Assembly (NCBI GenBank): GCA_022769845.1
Contig: JALEIO010000112.1
Location: 1-17,316, forward strand
Direction of reading: 5' to 3'
Source: Oscillospiraceae bacterium
Lineage (GTDB): Bacteria; Bacillota; Clostridia; UMGS1810
Length of the DNA stretch: 17,316 nt
This document shows, one piece after another, positions 5,954 through 15,340 of the stretch (the first letter of the stretch is position 1; each line of letters begins with the position of its first letter). The position numbers and the translations under genes are program-made. The notes beneath the pieces were generated by a model. That model was given only the letters and a program-made list of their open reading frames with translations, did not search any database and was not told the DNA's origin.

Positions 5954-8644
5954 TTATTTATAAACCACAATATCCTTAACGGTCAAATACCTGTAATGCA
6001 CAAACACCTTTGAACAGCTTAAATTTCCTACTGCGGACGCACATTTTATATCAGCCGCAGTACCCAAATAAACCTTGTTTCCCTTGGTTTTGCTGTTGTC
6101 AACAACCATTATCTTAACGTTGGACGAATCTATCGCCTCACTGCTGTCATAGCAATCTCCGGAAATATCGTAAAAACCTTTTATAATGCTTCCGTCCTTA
6201 TATCCGGCATACATAAATGACATTGAAAATTTCTGCGAAAAGCTGTTGTAGTTGTTCATATATCTGTTTTTGTCATACCATTTTGTGTTTTGCTGGTCAA
6301 AAGGCTCGCCGCCCTGGCTTATATCGTAAAGCACAATAACGTCGCTTATTTTGCCGTTGTTGTCAGTCTGAAGCGATAAAAGGTCACCTTCGGTAAGCTT
6401 TAAGCTTTCAAAAGCCGAAACATATTTATCCGCAATAAAATATGACGTTTCCGTGCCGCCGCGAAGTCCGTAAAGCTTTGTGCATACAAAGCCTTCGCTG
6501 TCAGTTGCCTTTGTGATGCTTTTTACCAAAAATACGTTGGTGTTATCGTCGTGTGCCTCGCCGCTGCCCTTGCCGTAACATACAACAACATCCTCATAAG
6601 CCGAGTTTTTGTCCGCACGGTATCCGACCGCGTCAACTCCGGTATCAACCACCATATCGGCAAAATCGCCGATTATAAAGTCGGTTTCCTCATAATTTTC
6701 GCCTTTGATATCAGACAGTTTCGGTATAAAGAACAGCTTTGTATTTTTGTTGAAAATAAGATTTGTGCCCGCTCTCTTTACGCTTGACGTACAAGAAAAA
6801 ATTCTCTGCACCTCCGAACTTGCCAAGCTGTCGTCAACAGGAATTGTTTCAATAAACGCGTCCTTTACGCTGTCATATTGAGCGCCTGTATGAGATGTGA
6901 CAATATGCGTTATTTTGCCGTCGCCGTCCGTTTTAAAGCGTATCATCTGCGGCTGAATAACTTTGTTTACTGCCCAATCAAGCGCTAAAACATCAGTCAC
7001 CTTTTTGTATTTTTCGCCGTTGATTATTATATTATCGTAAATATTATGCATCTTTAAAACGCCGGTGTCGTCAAAAATTTCAAGCTGTACCGCCTTTGGA
7101 TTTGCATCTGCCGCCTCTTCGCCGTGAGTGATGTAGCCATAAGTGTAATCCGATTGCATATTCATTTTTGCATATGCAATTTCGCCGAACGCGTTTATGT
7201 AAAACGTACCGCTGAATCCTGCATAAATGCCGTTGTCAGTATATTCCGAGCTTATTTTATATTCGTTTCCGTCTACGGTAATATATGTATCCGCGCCGTC
7301 GTTTCTTATGTCGTTTGCATCGCCCGAAACAGCTTTGTTCGACAAAATAACCTCAATATACGATTTTTTGTCCTCACTTAACGCAACCGACAAAATTGTG
7401 TTTTCCTTAACGTTTGAAAGTGTTGTCGGCATATAAGAATCGTCAAAAACGCCGTACTTGTCAAACTTTTCAAGATTGTATTCAGCGCCGCCGACCTTGT
7501 CGTAAATAATTTTATTATCACTGTCGGCATATCCTGCAACAAAATCGGAATAATCCTTTACAAATGCGTATTCGTATGTGCCGTTGCCATCCGCGTCAAT
7601 AAGCCTTACCGTGCCGTTTTTAAGCTTTTCAAACATATCGCGGATACCTTCCGATTTGTACGCGCCGTTATACAAAAGCTTTATGCCGCGTTCAAGATTT
7701 TTTGAATAGGTTTTGCCGGTATCGCCGTCCTTGTAATAGTAAAGCTTGTAGTCACTGTCAAGATAATCAATATTCTTTGCGTCTATTTCAAACGAAGTAT
7801 CCGACTCTGTTTTGCAAAGAAGCTTTGCAGTGCGGTTTTTGCCGCTTTCGGCATAATAAACCTTAACGTTTTGACCAAGGTATTTTTCAGGATAGTCAAT
7901 GTAAGAATCGAGCACATATTTTTCGTTTCCTATGCGCATAATTCCGTCCCCGTCGCCTGTGCCTTCAAGCGAAACGCCGCCTACGCTTATTACATAACCC
8001 TCATCATATTTTATGCCGTGATAAACCTTTAAAAGCGTGTTTTCATCGTCCTGCTCATAATATACAGTGTCATTTTTGAAGCTTGACGGCTGATAGCACG
8101 GCACCTCAAGTGATTTTGCAAAAGCATACAAACATTCCGCCAGAGTGGGATTTTCGCCTGTGCCGTTCGGGAATATTCCAAGCCGCGACATCATAAGAAG
8201 GTATCCCGACGGATAGCCGCCGCTCACCTTTGCAAGAGCGTCATAGCCGAGAACCGAGGTAAGAATTTTTGCCGCTTCGGTTGTTTTTATGTTGTCGTCA
8301 GGTTTAAATTGCCGGTCATCGCCAACCGAAATTACTCCCATTTGCGCAAAACGGCACGCAAGTTTTCGCACCCAGTGTCCTTCAAGGTCAGCAAAATAAT
8401 CATCTTCAACATTCGGCTGCTCCTCAATTTTGAGCATTTTTGAAACGTAATACAAAAAATCCGCACGCGTTACATTTGCAAGAAGCTCGGAATCGGTAAA
8501 ATCGGTTTTATCAACCACTCCCACAAGCTTAAGCAAGCTGATATTATTATCAAATTCAACATTTCCGTCCGCCGCAATACAAAATGCCGGCAAAATCGAA
8601 AACATCATTGCAGCGCACAAAAGCACCGAAATAAATCTTTTCAT
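5954..8644 (-). CDS. Large secreted protein with N-terminal SLH domains
   Basis: An 896-residue exported protein. It has a signal peptide, KRFISVLLCAAMMFSILPAF, with cleavage near residue 24. SLH-type repeats cover about 30-180; the clearest is 83-134, with FADLEGHW and FKPDDNIKTTEAAKIL, followed by the GGYPSGYL...LGI segment seen in many clostridial SLH proteins. SLH domains bind secondary cell-wall polymers, so the protein should sit on the cell surface. Residues 200-896 are beta-rich without a recognised catalytic site. They appear to contain degenerate repeats of 65-85 residues (about 212-280, 366-436, 436-497, 498-585, 702-775), each built from a G-Y/F-V/I strand, an I-x-G-x-x-Y turn and an acidic D-x-D/N-G-K-I hairpin. 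The ATG at 8644 has AGGAGG upstream with a 10-base gap. It is the last gene of the operon. Role: surface display or scaffolding (inference). Confidence 0.85.
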   Translation of the reverse strand: MKRFISVLLCAAMMFSILPAFCIAADGNVEFDNNISLLKLVGVVDKTDFTDSELLANVTRADFLYYVSKMLKIEEQPNVEDDYFADLEGHWVRKLACRFAQMGVISVGDDRQFKPDDNIKTTEAAKILTSVLGYDALAKVSGGYPSGYLLMMSRLGIFPNGTGENPTLAECLYAFAKSLEVPCYQPSSFKNDTVYYEQDDENTLLKVYHGIKYDEGYVISVGGVSLEGTGDGDGIMRIGNEKYVLDSYIDYPEKYLGQNVKVYYAESGKNRTAKLLCKTESDTSFEIDAKNIDYLDSDYKLYYYKDGDTGKTYSKNLERGIKLLYNGAYKSEGIRDMFEKLKNGTVRLIDADGNGTYEYAFVKDYSDFVAGYADSDNKIIYDKVGGAEYNLEKFDKYGVFDDSYMPTTLSNVKENTILSVALSEDKKSYIEVILSNKAVSGDANDIRNDGADTYITVDGNEYKISSEYTDNGIYAGFSGTFYINAFGEIAYAKMNMQSDYTYGYITHGEEAADANPKAVQLEIFDDTGVLKMHNIYDNIIINGEKYKKVTDVLALDWAVNKVIQPQMIRFKTDGDGKITHIVTSHTGAQYDSVKDAFIETIPVDDSLASSEVQRIFSCTSSVKRAGTNLIFNKNTKLFFIPKLSDIKGENYEETDFIIGDFADMVVDTGVDAVGYRADKNSAYEDVVVCYGKGSGEAHDDNTNVFLVKSITKATDSEGFVCTKLYGLRGGTETSYFIADKYVSAFESLKLTEGDLLSLQTDNNGKISDVIVLYDISQGGEPFDQQNTKWYDKNRYMNNYNSFSQKFSMSFMYAGYKDGSIIKGFYDISGDCYDSSEAIDSSNVKIMVVDNSKTKGNKVYLGTAADIKCASAVGNLSCSKVFVHYRYLTVKDIVVYK

Positions 8645-8666
8645 TGTTCAAAATCCTCCTTTTGCG

Positions 8667-10301
8667 CTACTTATTTTCCGTGTATGCGATTACGTTGTAA
8701 ATCATCTGCGCAGCCTCAGCTCTTGTTGCAGTGCTTTCGGGGTTAAAGCGTCCCGTATCGTCACCGTTTACAATTTTGATGCTTCCAAGATATGAAACCG
8801 CTTCACGTGCATATGACGAAATGCTGTCTTTATCGGCAAAGGTCAAATTAACCTCGCCCACGCCGTTTATTATGCCTTTTTTCAAAAGTGCATTATAGCA
8901 CATAACCGCCATATCCTGACGGGAAACAGCTCTGCCGCTTCCGAAGATTTTGTCGGAAACACCGTTTACAATACCGGCAATATACGCTTTTTTGACGTAT
9001 TCGTAATACCAGTCGTCCTTTCCTACATCTTCAAATGACATAGCGCCGCTTAAATCTTCAAATGTAACCGCAGTAAGCATCATTTTCAAAAATTCCTCGC
9101 GGAGAACAAGTTCGGAAGGAGCAAAAATTCCGTTTGCTTTTCCGTTTAAAATGCCTTTTTCGCGAAGTGCGTTTATTGCATTTTGAGCCCATTCATATCC
9201 CTGAAGGTCGGAAAAAGCATCGGTTGTTTTGTCTATAGGCTCGGGGATTATCGGGATTATGCCTCCGATTGCCGAACCCGACACCTTGCCTCCGCCCGAT
9301 GACGAGCTGCCACCGCTATATATCGGTTTTTCTTCTTCTACGAAGCTGTCAAGACCGATTTCGGATATTTTATTGAATTTTTTTCCTACAATGCTTTCTG
9401 CAAAAGAGTCGGTAACCTTTGCAGAATCAATGTTCAAAAGATTTGCATTTTCGGTAAGATAGCTTTTCACACCGCCCGCGCCGTCTGAAGAATATATAAC
9501 GCCAAGTCCCACAGCCTGAGCCGCAGATTTGTCAAATTCGCCAAAACTGTTGCTCGGTTTTGAAATTTTTTCTTCTATGAAGGTGCGCGTTTCATCATCT
9601 ATATACGATTTTTCCAAATATTTTCCAACACTTTCGGGAAGTGAAAAACTTTTTACGGTATTTATGCCTGTAACCGTAATTTTTCCTTCGTTTGAAAGGC
9701 TTATCGCCGCCGATTTGTCAATAGCAGTTTTCGCCGTTTCATATGTTGTAACGTCACCTTTTTTGACGCTTGCAAAGAAAATTTTCGCCGCAGCTTCAAG
9801 GTTTGCCGCACCTATCAAATCAGAGTTAAGCCCCAGCGCATACATTTTGTTCTTTACAATGCTTTCAAATTCCGAATATTTTTCTTCGTCGGTTTCCCTG
9901 TCAAACGCCGCCGCAAGGTTTGTCAAAGCAAGCGCATTTTCGTCCTTGTTTACATATTTTAAAAGTGAGTATTCGGGTTTATCCTTGCCCGACACCCCTG
10001 TATAAACGTCATATTCCGAGCTTAAAGTTCCAATGTCAAAGCTTACCGAATACGCTCCCTTTTCGTCTGATACCGTCTGACGGTAACAAAGGCACAGCGT
10101 TTCGGGATTTGAAGATAAGTTAAATTCCTCAAGCGTAACGCCCTTTTTCAGCACTGTTATACTAACCGCGGCATTTTTATCGGTACTGCCCGAAAGCGTG
10201 ACCTTGCTATCTGCGAAAATTTCGGTTTCGCCTGCCGCACCTGCCGTAATAGTGCAAAGCAAAACAAGCGCCAGTGCAAAATGTAAAATTGTTTTTTTCA
10301 T
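8667..10301 (-). CDS. Secreted protein with three C-terminal SLH repeats
   Basis: A 544-residue exported protein. The signal peptide is residues 1-23 (KKTILHFALALVLLCTITAG). A small Ig or carboxypeptidase-regulatory-like beta domain covers about 31-102 (KVTLSGSTDKNAAVSITV). A largely helical region of unknown function covers about 110-325, followed by a Gly/Ser-rich then Pro-rich linker (329-355). Three SLH repeats follow: about 362-405 (FSDLQGYEWAQNAI), 422-467 (FEDVGKDDWYYEYV) and 487-532 (FADKDSISSYARE), ending in the TRAEAAQMIYN signature. This is the standard arrangement for non-covalent anchoring to the cell wall, the long linker holding the N-terminal part outward. The ATG at 10301 follows an AAAGGA ribosome site. 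It lies 19 bases after the glycoside hydrolase gene and 22 bases before the next SLH gene, in one operon. The function of the helical middle is not recognised. Confidence 0.88.
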   Translation of the reverse strand: MKKTILHFALALVLLCTITAGAAGETEIFADSKVTLSGSTDKNAAVSITVLKKGVTLEEFNLSSNPETLCLCYRQTVSDEKGAYSVSFDIGTLSSEYDVYTGVSGKDKPEYSLLKYVNKDENALALTNLAAAFDRETDEEKYSEFESIVKNKMYALGLNSDLIGAANLEAAAKIFFASVKKGDVTTYETAKTAIDKSAAISLSNEGKITVTGINTVKSFSLPESVGKYLEKSYIDDETRTFIEEKISKPSNSFGEFDKSAAQAVGLGVIYSSDGAGGVKSYLTENANLLNIDSAKVTDSFAESIVGKKFNKISEIGLDSFVEEEKPIYSGGSSSSGGGKVSGSAIGGIIPIIPEPIDKTTDAFSDLQGYEWAQNAINALREKGILNGKANGIFAPSELVLREEFLKMMLTAVTFEDLSGAMSFEDVGKDDWYYEYVKKAYIAGIVNGVSDKIFGSGRAVSRQDMAVMCYNALLKKGIINGVGEVNLTFADKDSISSYAREAVSYLGSIKIVNGDDTGRFNPESTATRAEAAQMIYNVIAYTENK

Positions 10302-10320
10302 AGCAACATATCCTTTCCGC

Positions 10321-12957
10321 CTATTTTTTCAGCTTTATGCCCTTGTCAAGCGGCATTATCGAATCTATGGAGTTTACAATGTAAAACCCTGCCGTATCGG
10401 CGTTTTCAAACATATCCGACGAAATATCAAGCGTATATTTGCCGTCAGATATTAATGTCATATCACTCTTTTTTATAATCCGCACGCTGTTTAGCGAGCT
10501 ATCCTTATATCCTGCCGCCGCAACAACAAAATCATCTAATCCGCGGTCAAAAATACTGGCGCAAAGAGTAAATGTTTCTGCTTCGGTTATCTTTCCGAAG
10601 GTATCTATCGCAGTGCCGTTTTTTTCAAGAGAAATTACGGCAATTCCTTTACCCTCTGCATTTGTTTTATAAATTTTTGACAAGCTTTTCATACCCAGCC
10701 AAATATCGTAGTCTTCTTTAGGATTTGCTCTGAACGAGAATTTCAATTCTCTGCTGTCGTCCAGTTCAAACTGATTAAGATACGCTATTTTGCCGTCTTT
10801 ATCATACACCTTTGCGGCAACATATTCCTCCTCCAAGCCGTTTGAAAATTTTCCGATTACGGTAATTTTCCCGTTTTCAAGGTAGGTTTCCACCTTCTCC
10901 TCTTCTTTGTAAACAACCGCATAAACAGGTTCAGAGCCTACCTCTATTTCATAAACGCCGCAATCTGATTCGGGATAGATGTTATTTCCGTACATATCGT
11001 AAAAAACAATATTTCCGTCTTCTGCCGAAAAGTTATATACAACCTTTGTTTGTTCGGCAAACATCACATAGCTTTTCTTTGTGCCGAATTTGTTTTCGAA
11101 CTTGTATACCGAAAGATTTCCGTCGTTTTGAACAACGCTTCCCAATTCGCAGTTACCGATAACGCGGTTTAAATTTGCAATCGCAATAAACGCAGGCTTT
11201 GCCGCATACGGAACGCTATGCTGATAATTTTCAACAAGTCCGAAATTCTGCTCGTATTGATTTTCAGCAAATCCATCGTTTGAAAAATCGTAAATGTAGA
11301 ATACATCTCCTGCATTATACGCCCGAAGCGCCGCCGCGTATTTTGCCAAAAACGCCGCCTGCTTCTCTTCACCGCGCTGCACCCATTTTCCGTACGACGA
11401 TACAACCTCAGTATAGCCAAACTCGGTATGATAAAGCTTTTTATCCTTAAACCCGTATTTTCCCAAAACCTCTTTCAAACTTTCACCGTCGGTCGATATT
11501 CTTTCAATGGCGCCGATATAATGATGCACCGAAATTCCATCGCAGTATTTGTATAAATCATATTCGCCGTCACCGTCGGTATCAGTGCTTAACGCCTCTT
11601 CAAGCCAATCTCTGCCTGTTTGATTATACGCGTTTGCAAGCGCAAAAGCTACAACTTCAACCTCAGGAAAATCAGTGTGAATTCTGTCATACACTTCTTT
11701 TACAAGATATGCGCAGTCGGCAGGAGTAGCGCTGTTTGAGTTAAAGCTTTCAATATCAGGCTCGTTCCACACCTCTACAACTTTAATTCTGCCTCTGTTT
11801 TTTGAAAGCATTTGATAAACATATTCCGCAAACGCAGCCCTTGCCTCGGGAGTATTTGGAATATCGCGTGATTGTTCGCTGTAAAGCGTGTTGCCGTATG
11901 CCGCAAGCGCAAGAACATCAATTTTATATTTCTGCGCCGCGTCAAGGTAGTTTGTCATTGACTGCGTTTCTCTGTATACTCCTTTTTGCTGCTCAAACGT
12001 TGCCCAGTTATACCCCTCGCGGATATGGTCGATACCTGCATTTTTTATTATATATGTTCCGTTTTCGCACTCTCTGCCCCAGTTAAAATGCGGGCAAACA
12101 CCGATATGCGAATCGTAATTTTCGTAATTTGCATTGGGACAAATCGAAAAATCATAACTGTATGTGCCAATATCGTTTCCGCTTTCATCAGTAAGGTAAA
12201 CGTTAAAATGATAAACTCCGTATCTTTGAACATTTATAGGATAATTTATACTTTTTGATGCATTTGCCAAAATTGTAAACGTGTCGCACGCTGACAAAAC
12301 AACAACGTTGTCAACATCGGTTATTTCATATTTTACATTAACGCTTTTGTCATTTGCAAGCATATTTTCAAACGATACTTCAAACGCTCTTGTGTCGCCG
12401 TAAAAAAATATGTTTCCTGTTGATTTTGAAGCTGCCGAAAGTATAATCGGGCAAGAAGCATCATAAACTTTAACCTCAACCTTATAAACGCTTAACGGTT
12501 TATACCTTGTGCATTTGGGCGCCGAAACAGTAAAATCGCAGCTTTTGGAAAGTCCGTTTGCAAATTTTGCATCATAAAGCGTAAAGGTACGCGTTATAAT
12601 TTGTTGTGTGCTGTAAAGCTCCTCGTAATCGGTAAAAACCTTTTTTCCGGAAAAACTGTCATAGGTAAGATAAAAATGCCCGCCGCCGTTATCAAAATAT
12701 GTAATGCTTACATCTACCCTTTTGCGCTCGTTATTTCCGCATATAAGGTTATCGTCAACGTCAAACGCCGCCGTTTGATTATCCAGCACAAACGCGTTTT
12801 GCCCCGAAACCGTCTTAACGGAATATGTGCTTTCATCGGCAAGAAAAAGCTTTGTTGCCAAATCGGGCGAATATATCGCACTGCCGCTTGCATACGCAAA
12901 AGCAGACGTTAGACAAAGCGCAAAAGTTATTAAAACTGCTTTTTTTAAATAGCGCAT
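10321..12957 (-). CDS. Secreted clan GH-A glycoside hydrolase (GH39/PslG-like)
   Basis: An 878-residue exported enzyme. The signal peptide is residues 1-23. Two beta-sandwich regions (about 28-155 and 156-275) precede a (beta/alpha)8 barrel at about 280-600. Within it, WNEPD carries the probable acid/base E399 and HTEFGYT the probable nucleophile E512, in the strand-4 and strand-7 order of clan GH-A retaining enzymes. GISVHHY (474-480) fits the strand before the nucleophile. A short acidic loop, DTDGDGEYD (459-467), may bind calcium. Beta domains follow at about 600-690, 695-770 and 775-878. The general look is closest to GH39 and the related PslG group; GH5 or an unassigned family is possible, so the substrate is unknown. 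The ATG at 12957 follows GGAAAGG with a 7-base gap. There is no SLH domain; surface retention may rely on the neighbouring proteins or the last domain (inference). Confidence 0.82.
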   Translation of the reverse strand: MRYLKKAVLITFALCLTSAFAYASGSAIYSPDLATKLFLADESTYSVKTVSGQNAFVLDNQTAAFDVDDNLICGNNERKRVDVSITYFDNGGGHFYLTYDSFSGKKVFTDYEELYSTQQIITRTFTLYDAKFANGLSKSCDFTVSAPKCTRYKPLSVYKVEVKVYDASCPIILSAASKSTGNIFFYGDTRAFEVSFENMLANDKSVNVKYEITDVDNVVVLSACDTFTILANASKSINYPINVQRYGVYHFNVYLTDESGNDIGTYSYDFSICPNANYENYDSHIGVCPHFNWGRECENGTYIIKNAGIDHIREGYNWATFEQQKGVYRETQSMTNYLDAAQKYKIDVLALAAYGNTLYSEQSRDIPNTPEARAAFAEYVYQMLSKNRGRIKVVEVWNEPDIESFNSNSATPADCAYLVKEVYDRIHTDFPEVEVVAFALANAYNQTGRDWLEEALSTDTDGDGEYDLYKYCDGISVHHYIGAIERISTDGESLKEVLGKYGFKDKKLYHTEFGYTEVVSSYGKWVQRGEEKQAAFLAKYAAALRAYNAGDVFYIYDFSNDGFAENQYEQNFGLVENYQHSVPYAAKPAFIAIANLNRVIGNCELGSVVQNDGNLSVYKFENKFGTKKSYVMFAEQTKVVYNFSAEDGNIVFYDMYGNNIYPESDCGVYEIEVGSEPVYAVVYKEEEKVETYLENGKITVIGKFSNGLEEEYVAAKVYDKDGKIAYLNQFELDDSRELKFSFRANPKEDYDIWLGMKSLSKIYKTNAEGKGIAVISLEKNGTAIDTFGKITEAETFTLCASIFDRGLDDFVVAAAGYKDSSLNSVRIIKKSDMTLISDGKYTLDISSDMFENADTAGFYIVNSIDSIMPLDKGIKLKK

Positions 12958-12978
12958 ATATGTACCTTTCCTTTTTGA

Positions 12979-15327
12979 TTATTTTGTATAAAACGCATTT
13001 AAAATTATCGGTGCGCGCGTTTGTAAATCCCACAAATATACATAAGCTGTATCAAAGCTTATGCCGTCGGGAAGTGTCATATCAAGCGTATATGCGTTAT
13101 TGCCGAGCTTATCGAGATTTACCGCTTTTTTCGCCATATACACAAGCCGTCCGTCGTTTTCAAACACCGCCGCAAGAATAACATTGTCTTTCTTTTGCTC
13201 CGGTTTTGTAAGAACATAATTTACACTTGCCGCAATATTATCACCTGCGCTTACTCCGTTTAAATCGGCAATTTCAACGCCGTTTTTTATAAGGTTAAGC
13301 CCAAGAATATTAAAGCCGCCCTCATCGGTTTTAAACGAATATGTGTAATCGGCTTCGCTTATTTGACCGAAAACGTCGGTATATCCGCTTCTTACAGTAA
13401 GAGTGTAATCCGCGTTGCTGTCAAAATAGCCTTTTTTGGGCGTAAGTGTAAGAGTTCGGTTTAAACCGTCCCACGTTTTTGTAACGTTTTCACTGCCCAA
13501 ATTGCTTTCAAGGCTTACATCCGCATCATCTGCAACCGAATTTGTAAAGGTGATGCTAATATTTTTTGCCGAGGACGGAATTTTATCGTCTGATAAAACA
13601 GCGCCTTTTGAATTTGTAATTTCGGTTTTGAGAACACCTGCTTCGGTGCGGTAAACGTTTACGTTATCCAGCAAAATTTCCGCAGCATTTGAAGAATAAA
13701 ATACAATTCCGCCAATCCCGTTCGAGCCTGCAATAAATGGAATTTCACTTGTTTCAGATGATTTTTCGTCGTTAACATATACGGTTATTTTTTTATTATC
13801 CACATCCATCAAAAGCTTAATATGCTGCCATTTGTTAACGTCAAAGCTCATCTGCTCGGTTGAATTTTCTTTTTCAAGGTTAAAGGTGTGCCCCGATAAA
13901 ACGGATGTCGGATTGGCGCCTAAAGCGTCGTAATAAATAATTTTTCCTGCGCCGGTAAATCCGAGCGGCCATTTTGAATATGCAGCGGGAGTTGCACTGT
14001 AAACAATACCGAAACCCGAGCCTCCCTTTGTAAAGTTTACATCAAATTCTGCCGATACAGTGCCGCTTGTAACGCTTTCGTTAAAAAGAAAACGCACTCT
14101 GCCGGGTGTAGAAATATATTTGTTTCCGTCCGACTCCTTTACAACGGCAAAATTCTTTGAACTGTCCGCCTGACCGAGTACATTTTTTGGTGTTTCACCA
14201 ACCGTATCGCTTTCAAAATCCGCACTGTAATACGAAATTCTTTCAGCGGAAATCAAATCAACAGTTGTAAAGTATTTTTCGTATTCGGCGGTAAATGTAC
14301 CGTTTGACGCTTCGCACGCGCTTACGGTGATTTTGTATTCTGTATTTTCCGCCAATCCCTTTTCGTCTATCGCAAAAGTTATCTCCTTGCCGTCTGCCGA
14401 CTGCTCGGTTGCCGTAATGGCTATATCTTTTGAGTTTGTAACGTCATAAAGCGACACTGCGCCCAAAACGCTGTCATAATTCATACTTTCGGAAAAGCTT
14501 ATTTTAACCGAAGCTGTCTTTGGCGATACCTTTGAAAAATCCGAATTTTCCTTGCCGTTTGCCTTGATAAGGCTAATTTTAGAAACCTCGGCAGGAGGAT
14601 AATAAATGCGGATATTGTCAATATAAGCTTCTTTTTGCGCGTCTGTCGCATTTGTCATATTAAGCCCCGCCGGCGACCATTTAAAACCAATGCCTATGAT
14701 ATCCGAAAGATATGTAAACCCTGTTATATATTCAGACTGCGTATCATCTATGGTTAATCGCGTGCGCGCATTATCCATATCTATTTCCACTTTGACGTGC
14801 TGCCATTTGTTTTCCGCAAGCGACATATCAACCGCCGAGCCCGAAGCACGGTAGCCTTTTATGTAGCTTTCACTTCCTGCGTTGCCGTTTGGATGCTGCT
14901 TTGCGCCGATAGTGGTATATGCCTTAAGTCCGCGCGCAGGCGTTGAGTTTTTCGTTCCCGAGCTGAAAACCGCCTTATGATAGTTGCCGAAATTTGTATC
15001 GTCCTTTGTAAAAACCCCCATACCTATTCCGCCAAAACCGGTTCTTACGTCAAATTCTGCGCAGATTTTTCCGCCGTTTACCACATATGAATTGTCATCC
15101 GAAAACATAAATCTTGCCATATCTCCGGCTGAACCGAAGGAGAGGCATTTTAAGCTCTCCCCCATACCGCCGTCAACAATTGTTACGGTTGCGGATTTGT
15201 TAATTTTCGAAGTGTCACCGTTATCAAAATCTCTGTTTAAAATATCGCTGTCGTCTGCATAGCAAACGGCTGAAAAAATGTTTATTAAAAGTGTTGTTAA
15301 AAGAGCAATGCTGAATGTTTTTTTCAA
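12979..15327 (-). CDS. Secreted protein with two LamG-like and two Ig-like domains
   Basis: A 782-residue exported protein. The signal peptide is KKTFSIALLTTLLINIFSAV. Domain order: LamG/concanavalin-like sandwich about 30-244; SbsA-type (Big_5-like) Ig domain about 248-355, with S-x-K-I-S-F-S-E-S-M; second LamG-like sandwich about 364-560; second Ig domain about 562-666; C-terminal domain about 671-782. LamG-like folds often bind glycans, and DUF1080-type hydrolases share the fold, but no catalytic residues can be assigned. TTG at 15327 is preferred as the start because AGAGGT (15335-15340) lies 7 bases upstream. The in-frame GTG at 15336 is inside that ribosome site and would add RH before LKK. 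The first LamG domain is nearly identical to the second domain of the upstream gene. The ribosome site directly abuts that gene's stop codon, so translational coupling is likely. Confidence 0.85.
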   Translation of the reverse strand: MKKTFSIALLTTLLINIFSAVCYADDSDILNRDFDNGDTSKINKSATVTIVDGGMGESLKCLSFGSAGDMARFMFSDDNSYVVNGGKICAEFDVRTGFGGIGMGVFTKDDTNFGNYHKAVFSSGTKNSTPARGLKAYTTIGAKQHPNGNAGSESYIKGYRASGSAVDMSLAENKWQHVKVEIDMDNARTRLTIDDTQSEYITGFTYLSDIIGIGFKWSPAGLNMTNATDAQKEAYIDNIRIYYPPAEVSKISLIKANGKENSDFSKVSPKTASVKISFSESMNYDSVLGAVSLYDVTNSKDIAITATEQSADGKEITFAIDEKGLAENTEYKITVSACEASNGTFTAEYEKYFTTVDLISAERISYYSADFESDTVGETPKNVLGQADSSKNFAVVKESDGNKYISTPGRVRFLFNESVTSGTVSAEFDVNFTKGGSGFGIVYSATPAAYSKWPLGFTGAGKIIYYDALGANPTSVLSGHTFNLEKENSTEQMSFDVNKWQHIKLLMDVDNKKITVYVNDEKSSETSEIPFIAGSNGIGGIVFYSSNAAEILLDNVNVYRTEAGVLKTEITNSKGAVLSDDKIPSSAKNISITFTNSVADDADVSLESNLGSENVTKTWDGLNRTLTLTPKKGYFDSNADYTLTVRSGYTDVFGQISEADYTYSFKTDEGGFNILGLNLIKNGVEIADLNGVSAGDNIAASVNYVLTKPEQKKDNVILAAVFENDGRLVYMAKKAVNLDKLGNNAYTLDMTLPDGISFDTAYVYLWDLQTRAPIILNAFYTK
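14615..15057 (-). repeat. Duplicated LamG segment, copy in the second gene
   Basis: About 443 bases very similar to 15941-16379 in the upstream gene. The sub-tract 14899-15048 differs from 16222-16371 at only two of 150 positions (14938 and 14984). The encoded proteins are almost identical from DVRTGFGGIGMGVFTKDD to SDIIGIGFKWSP. Confidence 0.93.
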
Positions 15328-15330
15328 ATG

Positions 15331-15340
15331 CCTCACCTCT
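15331..15340 (-). promoter_or_regulatory. Ribosome site AGAGGTGAGG favouring the TTG start
   Basis: On the minus strand AGAGGTGAGG immediately follows, and overlaps by one base, the TAA of the upstream gene (15340-15342). It sits 7 bases (from AGAGGT) or 3 bases (from GAGG) before TTG 15327. It covers the alternative GTG start, which has no ribosome site of its own. Confidence 0.6.

Noticed and set aside
9529..10005. A 158-codon plus-strand frame inside the SLH protein gene
   Set aside because: Antisense shadow of a gene with a signal peptide, linker and three SLH repeats; no ribosome site or recognised product.
11556..11582. Dockerin module suggested by the DTDGDGEYD loop in the glycoside hydrolase
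   Set aside because: There is a single acidic loop located inside the catalytic barrel, not a pair of 22-residue repeats at a terminus.
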